A stretch of DNA of 64,000 bases, taken from the NCBI GenBank assembly GCA_030148165.1, contig JASBTZ010000008.1, positions 186,001-250,000 on the forward strand, given 5' to 3'. Made by a program: the position numbers and the translations under genes. The notes beneath the pieces are model-generated. The model saw only the letters and a list, made by a program, of their open reading frames with translations. It was not told where the DNA came from and searched no databases. Shown here piece by piece: positions 19,232 through 28,317 of this stretch. Position 1 is the first letter of the stretch. Each line of letters opens with the position of its first letter. Origin of the DNA: Bacteroidota bacterium (GTDB taxonomy: Bacteria > Bacteroidota > Bacteroidia > Flavobacteriales_D > Crocinitomicaceae).

Positions 19232-20050
19232 ATGGCAGCAGAAACTCATTACAGCGCGAATACGGGATTAGTAAAAATAAGTACCGCAAATTCTAATCTT
19301 GATGGAACTGGAACTCTTGGTAACGTAATTACTGGGGGTGACAATGGTACATTAATAAAGCGAGTAATAATCAAAGCAACAGATACTGGTTCAACCAGCA
19401 CGACAGAAGGAATGGTCAGATTATTTGTGTACGATGGTTCTAATACAAGATTGTTGACAGAAGTTGAAATACCAGCAATGGGGCAAAGTGCGACGAACCC
19501 TACATTTAGAAAAACAATTTTACTCGATTTTAAATTGGAAGCTAACTTTATTTTAAAAGCCTCAACGGAAAATGCAGAAACCTTTGTTGTTATAGCTGAA
19601 GGCCTAGATTTTAGCTATTACACATCTAGTGTGAGACCTGAAAGCACAAACTACACTGCTAATACAGGAGTTCAAGGTATTACATCTCAAAACTCAAATT
19701 TGGACGGATCAGGAACAGTTGCAACATTAGTTACTGCTACTTCATCTGGTTTTGATGGTTTAGCAATTTCAAGTATTACATTAAAAGCATATACCGCAGT
19801 GACAAGGGGAATGGTGCGATTGTTCGTACAAAATACAAGTACCGGAGCGGCTAATACATTCTTATTCAAAGAAATTCCTATAGTTCCTGTTGATCCAACA
19901 GGAACATTTGAATCATTTGAAATGAAGATAGAATTTCCTGATACTTTTCAAATTCAATCTGGTTACAAAATAGTTGCCAGCATTGAAACTGCAGCAGACC
20001 AATTCATCAATGGAATAGTAGATGCAATGGATTGGAAGTATCCAGCTTAA
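19232..20050 (+). CDS. Two-domain member of the five-copy beta family
   Basis: The 272 residues divide into two tandem copies of the domain, about residues 1-135 and 136-272. Each starts near Y(S/T)ANTG and carries SNLDGTGT or SNLDGSGT, a GMVRLFV strand, and a closing (A/D)xxDxxY motif (EGLDFSYY and DAMDWKYPA). There is no signal peptide, membrane segment or Cys cluster. It starts 19 bases after the single-domain gene and 11 bases before the next paralogue, so all three are co-transcribed with the precursor peptide. The duplication within and between genes indicates amplification of one module. The role is unknown: scaffold, binding partner or immunity are all possible. Confidence 0.75.
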   Translation: MAAETHYSANTGLVKISTANSNLDGTGTLGNVITGGDNGTLIKRVIIKATDTGSTSTTEGMVRLFVYDGSNTRLLTEVEIPAMGQSATNPTFRKTILLDFKLEANFILKASTENAETFVVIAEGLDFSYYTSSVRPESTNYTANTGVQGITSQNSNLDGSGTVATLVTATSSGFDGLAISSITLKAYTAVTRGMVRLFVQNTSTGAANTFLFKEIPIVPVDPTGTFESFEMKIEFPDTFQIQSGYKIVASIETAADQFINGIVDAMDWKYPA

Positions 20051-20061
20051 AAAAGGCAAAT

Positions 20062-20859
20062 ATGGCAGAAGAAACAAAATTTAAAGCCAGAACAGGCTTA
20101 GTCACAATCTCGACAGCAAACAGTAATTTGGACGGTACGGGAACCATGGGTACGCTGTTAACCGCAGGTAGCAATGGAACATATATTAAATCCATAATTA
20201 TTAAGGCACAAGAGGCTGTCTCAAAAGGAATGATCCGTTTATTCATCGATGATGGAAATGACCCTAAATTGTTTATGGAGGTTCCTGTTGAAAGATATGC
20301 GCAGGCTGGCTCAACAAAAACGTTCGAAAGGCATATTATATTAAATATGAAGTTACAGTCAGGATATATACTAAAAGTATCTACTGAAAACTCCAATATA
20401 TTCAATGTAATCGCCGAATCAAATGATTGGAGTTATAACACTACCGCTGTAAATAGCGATATGACTGAAAAAACATCATCTGTTGGAGCGAGCGGTGTAA
20501 GCACAGCAAATTCAAACTTAGATGGTACCGGGACATTGGCAACAATAATTTCGGCTGGTGCACCCGCCTCTTATAGCGGTTTGAGTATAAGCAACATCAC
20601 AATAAAGGCAACCTCGGGCACATCTACAGGCATGATACGGTTTTTTATCGAAGATGGAGCCAGTAACAAATATTTGTTTACTGAAGTATTAGTGCCTGAT
20701 ACAGACCGATCATCTGGATTGGATGAAAGTTACGAAAGAATTATAACTCTAATGGATGATCTAGATTTGCAAGCCGGTTATTCATTGATGGCATCAACTC
20801 AAATTGGTGATAATTTTGAGATTTCAGCAGATGGATTTGATTGGACTTATGCTCGTTAA
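20062..20859 (+). CDS. Second two-domain member of the five-copy beta family
   Basis: I chose the ATG at 20062 (MAEETKFKARTGLVTISTAN), because the upstream in-frame ATG at 20032 would overlap the preceding gene and add a non-family N-terminus. From 20062 the start aligns with MAAETHYSANTGLVKISTAN of the previous gene. The 265 residues form two domain copies with SNLDGTGT in each, GMIRLFIDDG and GMIRFFIEDG, and closings ESNDWSY and DGFDWTYAR. It ends 31 bases before the lanthipeptide precursor. As with its paralogues, no export signal is visible. Its closeness to the precursor suggests a role in maturation, sequestration or self-protection, which is inference. Confidence 0.75.
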   Translation: MAEETKFKARTGLVTISTANSNLDGTGTMGTLLTAGSNGTYIKSIIIKAQEAVSKGMIRLFIDDGNDPKLFMEVPVERYAQAGSTKTFERHIILNMKLQSGYILKVSTENSNIFNVIAESNDWSYNTTAVNSDMTEKTSSVGASGVSTANSNLDGTGTLATIISAGAPASYSGLSISNITIKATSGTSTGMIRFFIEDGASNKYLFTEVLVPDTDRSSGLDESYERIITLMDDLDLQAGYSLMASTQIGDNFEISADGFDWTYAR

Positions 20860-20890
20860 AATCGGATTAAATGAAAATAAATAATAGAAT

Positions 20891-21121
20891 ATGAAGACAA
20901 ATAAAATAAAAGTTGATCTTTCTTTGAACAAAAGAAATGTAGTTGATTTAGAAAATGATGAAATAGCCGGAATGGCAGGGTTCACAACCATGGGTTCATT
21001 ACGTTCACTCTTTAATACTGCTAATTGCGGTGTTACACCATTCCAAAGTGCATGCGCGGTTAAAGTTTCCAGAAATGTTGACGGGGATAATGACGCTGAA
21101 CAAAATTTGGGTTGTGACTAA
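20891..21121 (+). CDS. Class I lanthipeptide precursor (LanA-like)
   Basis: The 76-residue peptide opens with a Bacteroidota class I leader: KIKVDLSLNKRNVVDLENDE, like the L-x-LNK-x-x-V/I-x-x-L consensus. It ends in an AGMAG stretch (residues 26-30) where a leader peptidase could cut. The presumed core (31-76) has Cys46, Cys55 and Cys75, with Thr32, Thr33, Ser36, Ser39, Thr43, Thr49, Ser53 and Ser60 as dehydration sites. Up to three (methyl)lanthionine rings are therefore possible. The core ends in an unusual acidic, Ser/Thr-free tail (NVDGDNDAEQNLGCD). Its stop codon shares a base with the LanC start, which couples translation. Dehydration by the LanB and cyclisation by the LanC encoded just downstream are expected. 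Confidence 0.85.
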   Translation: MKTNKIKVDLSLNKRNVVDLENDEIAGMAGFTTMGSLRSLFNTANCGVTPFQSACAVKVSRNVDGDNDAEQNLGCD

Positions 21122-22317
21122 TGAATCTGATGGCTAAAGAAAATCAAGGGTCAAAAGAAATTGACTACAATCACTTACTTTCTGAGATTTCTAGCGTTTT
21201 GAGAAATGATAAAAGTCCTGGGCTTGGTCCAGGACTTTTATCAGGTAAGACGGGAATTGCTTTATTCCTGTTAAATTATTCAAATTTTAGCAAAGAATCG
21301 AGTAAGGATGTAGCCAGAGCAACCCAGTATATTACGGAAGTTTTCGATTCAATTAAAAAAGGATATAATTACCCCACTTTTTGCGATGGGATTAGTGGTT
21401 ATTTATGGTTTCTTGATTATCTGGCCAAAAAAGAGTTCTTAGATCAGGAAGACGTGTCCATAACAAACGAGCTCGAAACTTTGGTTGCTAATCAAATGAC
21501 TGAATCCTTAAAAGAAGGAAATATAGACTTTTTACACGGTCCCTTAGGTTTATCGGTATTTCATATAGCAAAATCAAATTCAAAGAATAAAATTCAAATT
21601 TTATCAGAATTTATTAATATTCTTGAATCCATCGCAAGGCCTGACACCAACGATTCACTAAAGTGGCTTGTCCCAATTGACGAAAAAGGAGGAACTGGCA
21701 TCAGTAATGGAATAGCACATGGTGCACCTGCAATTATTCTTGCTTTATCTAAATGCTCTGAAATTCCTGAATTGAGACAAAAATCTCTTTCCCTTTTAGA
21801 AAAAGCGGTTAGGAACTTTTATATTATCAAAAACAATCATAGAAACGAACAGAGATGGTTTCCCAATTTATTATATGAAACCGGAGAAATTGTCGAAGGA
21901 AATAGGTTGGCATGGTGTTATGGAGACCTATCGATTGCTTATTCTCTACTCGTTGCATCTGAACGTCTTCAAGACAATAAGCTAAAGGAACTATCACTTG
22001 AACTTCTAACAGAACTGAGTCATTTAAAAAGTCGTAAAGATAATACAATAGGAATTTGTCATGGATTTACCGGAATTTCATATTTGTTTTACAAGGCTTA
22101 CTCCCTAAGTAAAAAAGAAGAATTTAAATTGGCATCCGAATTTTGGATTAATCAAAATTTAATACATATTTCTCAAGAATTAGCCCGATTTAAATCAGGT
22201 GACAATTTAGATCTAAGCAAGACGAACCTAATTAACGGTTTTGCCGGGATTGGTTTAGTGATTCTGACTTTTATGCACCCTGAGATTTCTGACTGGGACG
22301 AGTGTCTCCTACTATAA
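21121..22317 (+). CDS. lanC: Lanthionine synthetase C-like cyclase
   Basis: The 398-residue protein shows the seven helical repeats of LanC, each with a short Gly-rich motif: GLLSGKTGIALFL, FCDGISGYLWFL, FLHGPLGLSVF, GIAHGAPAIILAL, WCYGDLSIAYSLL, GICHGFTGISYLF and NGFAGIGLVIL. The zinc ligands are Cys266 in WCYGD, Cys313 in ICHG and His314. The enzyme adds Cys thiols to dehydrated Ser/Thr in the precursor to make thioether rings in the cytoplasm. The ATG shares a base with the LanA stop. A second ATG at 21130 is an alternative start. LanB follows after 7 bases. The length and motifs look complete. Confidence 0.92.
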   Translation: MNLMAKENQGSKEIDYNHLLSEISSVLRNDKSPGLGPGLLSGKTGIALFLLNYSNFSKESSKDVARATQYITEVFDSIKKGYNYPTFCDGISGYLWFLDYLAKKEFLDQEDVSITNELETLVANQMTESLKEGNIDFLHGPLGLSVFHIAKSNSKNKIQILSEFINILESIARPDTNDSLKWLVPIDEKGGTGISNGIAHGAPAIILALSKCSEIPELRQKSLSLLEKAVRNFYIIKNNHRNEQRWFPNLLYETGEIVEGNRLAWCYGDLSIAYSLLVASERLQDNKLKELSLELLTELSHLKSRKDNTIGICHGFTGISYLFYKAYSLSKKEEFKLASEFWINQNLIHISQELARFKSGDNLDLSKTNLINGFAGIGLVILTFMHPEISDWDECLLL

Positions 22318-22324
22318 ATTTAAT

Positions 22325-25300
22325 ATGTTAGGATCTTTGGATTTAAATAGCCATCACTTCAATGATAAGCTAGTAATCAGACTACCGAAAAAATCAAGTG
22401 ACAATATTAATATTGACGAAAATCAATTACTTTCTTTCTATTCAGCCGATGATAATTTAGAAGCACTTTATCTAGCTTCTCCCAGTCTATATTATTCGCT
22501 CAAATCATTTTTATCTGGTAAAAACCATGATTCAAAAAAGACTGACAAACTGTTCCTATCATTATACAAGTATTACGTTAGGATGCAAACGAGGTGCACT
22601 CCTTTCGGACAATTTTCGGGATGTGGAGTCATAAACTGGGGCGACGTATCGTCATTAGATAAGATATTATGGAAAAAAAGAACTTGGCTAGATATTGAAG
22701 TTTTAAACCAAATCGCACATATTATTGAAAAATCCTTTGAAGGAAGAAAATTAAATTTTTACCCTAATACCACCAAGTATAAATTAAAGGAAGAAATCAG
22801 ATATATTGAAACATCCATTTTAGATGATAACACTCGAAAATATAATTTGGCAAGTGTGAAATCAAATGACTTCCTGGACTCGATACTTGACAAATGCAGT
22901 CATGGTCTATCCTATGCAGACTTGTTAGACGTTATTTGTGAATATGGTATATCTAGTGAAAAAGCCGAGCGATACATCGGGGAATTAATCAATATGCAAT
23001 TAATAATAAGTGAAGTCCGCCCTAACGTGATTGGCGAAGATTATACTAGCGTATTGATTAAGTCTCTACAAGAAAATTCAGTTAATTCAGAAAAATTGCA
23101 TGAATTATTTAGTTTGACTAGTCGAATCCTAAACTCAATAAATGCATTGGATGATAATCACACCAACGATATAGGTAGCTATATTTCTATAAAAGAAGAA
23201 CTAGAATCAAAATTAAAGATCAAAAAAAAGCACATTTTTAAAACGGACCTAATTCTCCAAAAGAATAGCGGAAGTATAGAGAAAAATATTCAAGAGAAAA
23301 TTGTAAACGCCATCGAATTTCTCAATTCAATTACGGAAAATGAAGTTGAAAAAAGACTAGATGATTTTAAGAATAAATTTGTCGAAAGATTTGAAGAAAA
23401 GGAAATACCGCTTGCGGTTGCGCTCGATTCTGAATTTGGCATTAGATATGGATTGTCAGGAGGAAAAAAAAACCCTTTACTAGATGAAATTTCATTTCCA
23501 ACAAATCAATCCAAGCAGGACTCCATTCAATTTGATAAGTATGCCAAATTTATCGTACAGAAAATTCATGAATCGATAGTATCCGGTGATAAATATGTAA
23601 CCTTAGATGAACTAAAAACGGAGAGAAAAAACCTCCTTTCGGATACGGTTTACGCTTTGTTCACCCTACTGCCGAACAATGAGGTTTTTATTAAACATGC
23701 TGGCGCAGGAACAATTTTAATTAGTCGATTTTCTCACAGTTCAGAAGAAATTAACGACCTCACGCAAGAAGTAGCCACAAATGAGAAAAGATTAAACAGT
23801 AATTCAATTATTGCTGATATTGGACACTTGCCTGGTAATAGAGCAGGTAATATCGTTTCAAGAAAATCAAGTACTGATTTTGAAATTCCCTATTTAACAA
23901 ATTCGCTCTTTTCGCCTGAAAAGCGCATTCATGTGGAGGATATAGGCTTGAAAATTAGAGATAATCGAATTATTCTAACCAATCGAAATGACAATAATGA
24001 AATTATTCCCAAACTAAATGCTGCTCATGAATACAGATATAGTGAATTACCAGTATATTCCTTTTTGTGTGATTTGCAATACCAAGGTGGAAATGAAATT
24101 GTTGTATACAATTGGAATATTTTCCATGAAGTCTTTAAATATGTTCCTCGAATCTACTATAAAGGAGTCATCATGTCTCCAGCAAGTTGGAAAATTGGAA
24201 TTAATGAATTAGAGGGCTACTTGAATAAAAAATCACAGGAATATAATTTTAAAAGTTGGAGGGAACAAAATCATATTTCTAGGTATATAACAATCAGTGA
24301 AGGCGATAACGAAATGCTAATAGATCTTGAAAACAAATTCAGTCAAGCATTATTTATAAATGAATTAAAAAGGAGAAAAGGCCTGATTATTTGCGAATCA
24401 CTACGTCATTCAGAAAATATTGAAGTAGCGAATAAAAACAATTTCGGGCCCAATGAAATAATTAGTTTCCTACAGCTATCAACATCGAACTCGAAGTTGA
24501 CTTTGGAAAACAAATTAGACACTATATATCCTAAAAGAGACTTTATTCCGGGAACCGAATGGGTTTATTTTAAAATAAGAGCAAACTTTGATTATATAGA
24601 CAATTTATTAATAAATACTGTACAAAATTTAGTCTCTGAATTAACTAATTTGAAGTTAATAAAAAAATGGTTTTTTATTAGATATGATCAGGGTGGTAGT
24701 CATTTAAGAATTCGATTTGAGCTCACCAAGCGAACTCATTTATATACTGTAGTGCAAACTGTTCGAAACTATTACGAAAGTGATTTAAATCTTGGAATGA
24801 TATCAAACATTTCAATAGATACGTATTCAAGAGAATTGGAAAGATACGGCATTCATTTAATTGAATTTGCTGAAGAGTTTTTCCATGTTGATAGTGAATC
24901 TATTACGAGGCTGCTAATTCGAATCAATGCTAATCAAGAGGTAAATCTTAGATGGAAAATTGCAATTAAATGCATAGCCGACTTATTGCATTCCTTTAAT
25001 TATAACAGGAAATCTTGTGAATCAATACTCAAGAAGTTATCTGACTCATTTTTCAGAGAACATAATGGTAATAAAGAACTAAAACTTCAAATAGACAGAA
25101 AATATAGGAAGCTTAAGCCGCATTTGCAGGACGCCATTAATAATAACCACTGGCCAACTGTTGACGAAAAGATTATGGAGATCTTGTCTTGGCGAAAAGA
25201 AAAACTAAAGGCCATATATGATAAATTGATTCTTGAAGTAAATGAATATCCAGAAATTCAATTAGATGATATTGTTGTAAGTTATATTCATATGACCATA

Positions 25301-25417
25301 AATAGGTTGTTAATTAGCAAGCAAAGGCGCAGCGAATTAATGATTTATTATTTCATGGCAAAGTTTTATCGCGAAGAAAATGCGAGAATCAAATACAGTA
25401 AAACAAATAATGCTTGA
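22325..25417 (+). CDS. lanB: Full-length class I lantibiotic dehydratase
   Basis: The 1030 residues cover both parts of a LanB. The N-terminal glutamylation domain includes the signature YYVRMQTRCTPFGQFSGCGV (around residues 84-103) and later HLPGNRAGNIVSR. The C-terminal elimination (SpaB-C/thiopeptide-type) domain starts near EWVYFKIRANFDYIDNLL and includes KWFFIRYDQGGSHLRIRFEL. The enzyme uses glutamyl-tRNA to activate Ser/Thr of the precursor and then eliminates glutamate to give dehydroamino acids. Both domains in one chain are typical of true class I lanthipeptide clusters, unlike the split form in thiopeptide-like loci. Its end overlaps the following oxygenase gene. No missing segment is evident. 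Confidence 0.92.
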   Translation: MLGSLDLNSHHFNDKLVIRLPKKSSDNINIDENQLLSFYSADDNLEALYLASPSLYYSLKSFLSGKNHDSKKTDKLFLSLYKYYVRMQTRCTPFGQFSGCGVINWGDVSSLDKILWKKRTWLDIEVLNQIAHIIEKSFEGRKLNFYPNTTKYKLKEEIRYIETSILDDNTRKYNLASVKSNDFLDSILDKCSHGLSYADLLDVICEYGISSEKAERYIGELINMQLIISEVRPNVIGEDYTSVLIKSLQENSVNSEKLHELFSLTSRILNSINALDDNHTNDIGSYISIKEELESKLKIKKKHIFKTDLILQKNSGSIEKNIQEKIVNAIEFLNSITENEVEKRLDDFKNKFVERFEEKEIPLAVALDSEFGIRYGLSGGKKNPLLDEISFPTNQSKQDSIQFDKYAKFIVQKIHESIVSGDKYVTLDELKTERKNLLSDTVYALFTLLPNNEVFIKHAGAGTILISRFSHSSEEINDLTQEVATNEKRLNSNSIIADIGHLPGNRAGNIVSRKSSTDFEIPYLTNSLFSPEKRIHVEDIGLKIRDNRIILTNRNDNNEIIPKLNAAHEYRYSELPVYSFLCDLQYQGGNEIVVYNWNIFHEVFKYVPRIYYKGVIMSPASWKIGINELEGYLNKKSQEYNFKSWREQNHISRYITISEGDNEMLIDLENKFSQALFINELKRRKGLIICESLRHSENIEVANKNNFGPNEIISFLQLSTSNSKLTLENKLDTIYPKRDFIPGTEWVYFKIRANFDYIDNLLINTVQNLVSELTNLKLIKKWFFIRYDQGGSHLRIRFELTKRTHLYTVVQTVRNYYESDLNLGMISNISIDTYSRELERYGIHLIEFAEEFFHVDSESITRLLIRINANQEVNLRWKIAIKCIADLLHSFNYNRKSCESILKKLSDSFFREHNGNKELKLQIDRKYRKLKPHLQDAINNNHWPTVDEKIMEILSWRKEKLKAIYDKLILEVNEYPEIQLDDIVVSYIHMTINRLLISKQRRSELMIYYFMAKFYREENARIKYSKTNNA

Positions 25418-26603
25418 TATGCGAAAAGCTGGACACACAATTGATAAATTGATTTATCCTATAACTTCCAATGAATTCTTTAATGAGTATTGGGAGAAAA
25501 AAACTCTTTATATAAAAAGAGAAGAAAAGAATTACTGGAAAGATGTATTGACTCCAAAAGAAGTCGATGACGCTCTTTGTTCATTAAATTTAAGACTGGG
25601 TGAAGTTTCTTTGACGAGGGCAGCTGGAAACGTAGAATCAGATAAGTATACTATTAAAGAAAAACTTATAGATGTAGTTAAGTTATTTCAGTATTATCAT
25701 AAAGGTTATACGATAATAATGAATCACATGGATCTGCGTATAAGAGGTTTAGCTGAATTGACTTCATCTCTGGCTAAAGAATTTTCAATGCCTCTTCAAA
25801 CCAATTTGTATTTGACACCCCAAAATTCACAGGGATTTAATACTCACTATGACACTCACTGTGTATTTATTCTTCAAGTGTCGGGATCAAAAAAATGGAG
25901 AATTTATAAACGGAAAGTGGAATTCCCAACTGACGAATACGCCCCTGAACAAGGCGAGTATTCGGATCAAATGCCAGTGGAAGAATTTCAACTTGAACCA
26001 GGCGACATAGCGTATATTCCGAGAGGTATTCCACATGACGCCTTAACTGTTACCGGTGAAGATTCATTACATATTACTTTGGGGGTATTATCATACAACT
26101 GGTATGACTTAATGGGTTGTGTTCTAGAAATTTCTCAATTACGAAACTCAAACTTTCGAAAAGCTCTACCAATAGGATTTGCCTTCAATCAACCCATTGA
26201 TGAAATTAATATTTCATATCGTGAATTAGTCAACAGTCTGAGTAGCGAGGCGTTTTTAAAGGAAGCTATGACGATGATGTCTGAAAAATTTATAAAATCC
26301 CGCAGATCAATTATCCATGGGCAATTAGCAGACAAGCCCACCTACTATGATAATCTCATTCTCAATCAATATTCAATATTCAATTTCGTCTATGAAGAAG
26401 ATTTTATACGAATTAATGTGACAGAAAGAACGATTGTTTTCCCTATTTCTTTTTATGATCAGATAAAATTCGTCTTAAGTGGAAATGAATTCACAATTGA
26501 CGAAATTCCGGGAAATCATGATCTAATTATTCGAATTCAGATAATTGATAAGTTAATAGACTATGGTCTTTTAAGAAAGGTGCCACAAGTAACTCATATA
26601 TAA
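25410..26603 (+). CDS. JmjC/cupin-type 2-oxoglutarate Fe(II) oxygenase
   Basis: I chose the ATG at 25410, which overlaps the LanB stop by eight bases; the ATG at 25380 would overlap more. The protein shows the JmjC pattern used by ribosomal-protein hydroxylases: FFNEYWEKKTLYIKR at the start, then FNTHYDTHCVFILQVSGSKKW with the metal ligands H146 and D148, and EPGDIAYIPRGIPHDA with the distal H209. Enzymes of this type hydroxylate side chains of proteins or peptides using O2 and 2-oxoglutarate. Coupling to LanB implies a tailoring step on the lanthipeptide, perhaps on the Asp-rich tail (compare the Asp hydroxylase of cinnamycin, a different family). The C-terminal third looks like a winged-helix dimerisation region. 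Confidence 0.8.
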   Translation: MLDMRKAGHTIDKLIYPITSNEFFNEYWEKKTLYIKREEKNYWKDVLTPKEVDDALCSLNLRLGEVSLTRAAGNVESDKYTIKEKLIDVVKLFQYYHKGYTIIMNHMDLRIRGLAELTSSLAKEFSMPLQTNLYLTPQNSQGFNTHYDTHCVFILQVSGSKKWRIYKRKVEFPTDEYAPEQGEYSDQMPVEEFQLEPGDIAYIPRGIPHDALTVTGEDSLHITLGVLSYNWYDLMGCVLEISQLRNSNFRKALPIGFAFNQPIDEINISYRELVNSLSSEAFLKEAMTMMSEKFIKSRRSIIHGQLADKPTYYDNLILNQYSIFNFVYEEDFIRINVTERTIVFPISFYDQIKFVLSGNEFTIDEIPGNHDLIIRIQIIDKLIDYGLLRKVPQVTHI

Positions 26604-26615
26604 GCTGTATTAAAA

Positions 26616-27896
26616 ATGAAATATATTTTTTTAATAAACTGCATTTTTATCTCTTTAGTAGCTAATGCAGACGATACAATTGTAAGAAGCTGGAACGGTA
26701 TTTATCAAGAAATCGAGGCTGCAAATATCCGAGGTTGCCATTTTAAATTATCAGCTTTTGTTAAAGTTTCTGGTAATAGTTCGGAATCAAAAATGCACTT
26801 ATTCCTAATTGGAAAAAATGCACGTGGTTGGGTTAAGCAACAATTCAGCGAACAACTACAAGCTAGTATAAATCAAGATTGGACTCAAGTTGTTGTTTCA
26901 GGCCAAATAAAAAATAGGATTAGTAAATTGAGAATTGGTATCTTAATCGAAAACGCTGGTGTTTATAAGATCGACAGTATCAATCTTCAATTTATCAATA
27001 ATTCTGGCAATTGGAAGTCAATTGAAATTGAGAATGGGAACTTCAATCTTGAATTAGAAAATTCCCCCTGGATCTTATTCGATAATGTTCGAGGATTTGA
27101 TTTTTCCGTGAAGTCCGATAGCTCTCGAAGAGGTTATTCAGTTTTATTGATTGACGGCAGTGATCACTATTCATTCGGAAAAAACCCCGCTTCTGGAAAT
27201 TTTATTAAGGTTAATAATATCAAGTTATATTATGAATCATATGGTCAAGGCAAACCACTTGTTTTGCTTCATGGAAACTCTCAAAGCATAAGGAATTTTG
27301 AAAATCAGATCCCAGTATTTTCAGAATATTTTAACGTAATCGTTGTAGATACAAGAGGTCACGGAAATTCTGGAATCAATGACGATAAACTAACTTATGA
27401 ATTGTTTGCTTCAGATGTTGAAGGATTATTGCTGAATTTAAAATTGGATTCTATCTATTTACTGGGATGGAGTGACGGCGGTAATACTGGTCTCATAATG
27501 GCGATGAACAATAAAATTAATATAGAAAAATTAGTGCTAATGGGAGCCAACCTATACAATCGCAGGGGATCTGTAAAACCATTGATAAATGTATTCTTAA
27601 AGGTGAAGCGCAGTAAACTTCGCAAAGCAGGGCAAAATACAACGATAGAATATAGGTTGATAAACTTGCTATTAGAGGAGCCAAACTTAGAAGCTGAAAA
27701 TTTAAAATTAGTTAATGCGCAAACTCTGGTCTTAGCAGGGGCAAATGACGTAATAAAACGAAAACACACGAAATTAATAAACAAGCACTTGCCTAATTCA
27801 AAGATGATAATCCTTGAAAATTCAAATCATTTAGCACCAGAGAATAACTCAAGGCATTTCAACAAAATTGTTTTAGACTTTTTAACAGGGAGCTAA
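26616..27896 (+). CDS. Secreted alpha/beta hydrolase with N-terminal beta domain
   Basis: A signal peptide (MKYIFLINCIFISLVANADD) is followed by a ~170-residue beta-rich region that resembles a carbohydrate-binding or jelly-roll module. An alpha/beta hydrolase domain then starts near KLYYESYGQGKPLVLLHGNS. The oxyanion HG, the nucleophile Ser in LLGWSDGGNTG, the strand Asp in LAGANDVI and the catalytic His in ENSNHLAPE are all visible. It lies 12 bases after the oxygenase and is probably the last gene of the lanthipeptide operon. It acts outside the cytoplasm, so it might hydrolyse or transfer an acyl group on the exported product, or serve in self-protection. The role is inferred. Confidence 0.8.
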   Translation: MKYIFLINCIFISLVANADDTIVRSWNGIYQEIEAANIRGCHFKLSAFVKVSGNSSESKMHLFLIGKNARGWVKQQFSEQLQASINQDWTQVVVSGQIKNRISKLRIGILIENAGVYKIDSINLQFINNSGNWKSIEIENGNFNLELENSPWILFDNVRGFDFSVKSDSSRRGYSVLLIDGSDHYSFGKNPASGNFIKVNNIKLYYESYGQGKPLVLLHGNSQSIRNFENQIPVFSEYFNVIVVDTRGHGNSGINDDKLTYELFASDVEGLLLNLKLDSIYLLGWSDGGNTGLIMAMNNKINIEKLVLMGANLYNRRGSVKPLINVFLKVKRSKLRKAGQNTTIEYRLINLLLEEPNLEAENLKLVNAQTLVLAGANDVIKRKHTKLINKHLPNSKMIILENSNHLAPENNSRHFNKIVLDFLTGS

Positions 27897-28239
27897 ATGT
27901 TGTTACTGTAATTAATACACCTTTTCACTTGAATATGTCAAATAAGGGTTTCTCATAGGAGCTGAAAACCGCTGAACTTAATATTTATATCAAGAGATAA
28001 TTTTAGTACGTATCTTCTCTTTTTGTTTCGTTCGTTCTCTTGCTTGGAAAACTTATTTTCAGATAAATCAAAAGAAACCGGGTTTTCATGTGTTCCTTTT
28101 ACTAGTGAAATGCCAAATTGACCGTGATATTATTTGAGTTGGAATTTTATAAATAATTAAATTCAATAAAAATCAAACTCTTTCAAAATCGCTGAAGCCA
28201 TTCCTATTAAGTATTTCAGAGAATTATATAAAATTTTAT

Positions 28240-28317
28240 CCGCTTGGGGTATTGGCAGAAAAAAGCGCCTATCTATTAATGGACGGAGCTTTCGGCAAGT
28301 TTCGTGACCCCAAGCGG
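28240..28317. repeat. 11-base inverted repeat CCGCTTGGGGT / ACCCCAAGCGG
   Basis: Perfect 11-base arms at 28240-28250 and 28307-28317 enclose 56 bases. The right arm is the conserved beginning of the dispersed repeat that also occurs at 16248, where the left arm is missing. It may be a terminal inverted repeat of a small element or a long hairpin. Confidence 0.55.

Noticed and set aside
27953-28129. Start-less minus-strand frame ending FSGFQLL
   Set aside because: Protein-like composition but no start, a stop just upstream and no recognised family; only noted as a possible gene tail.
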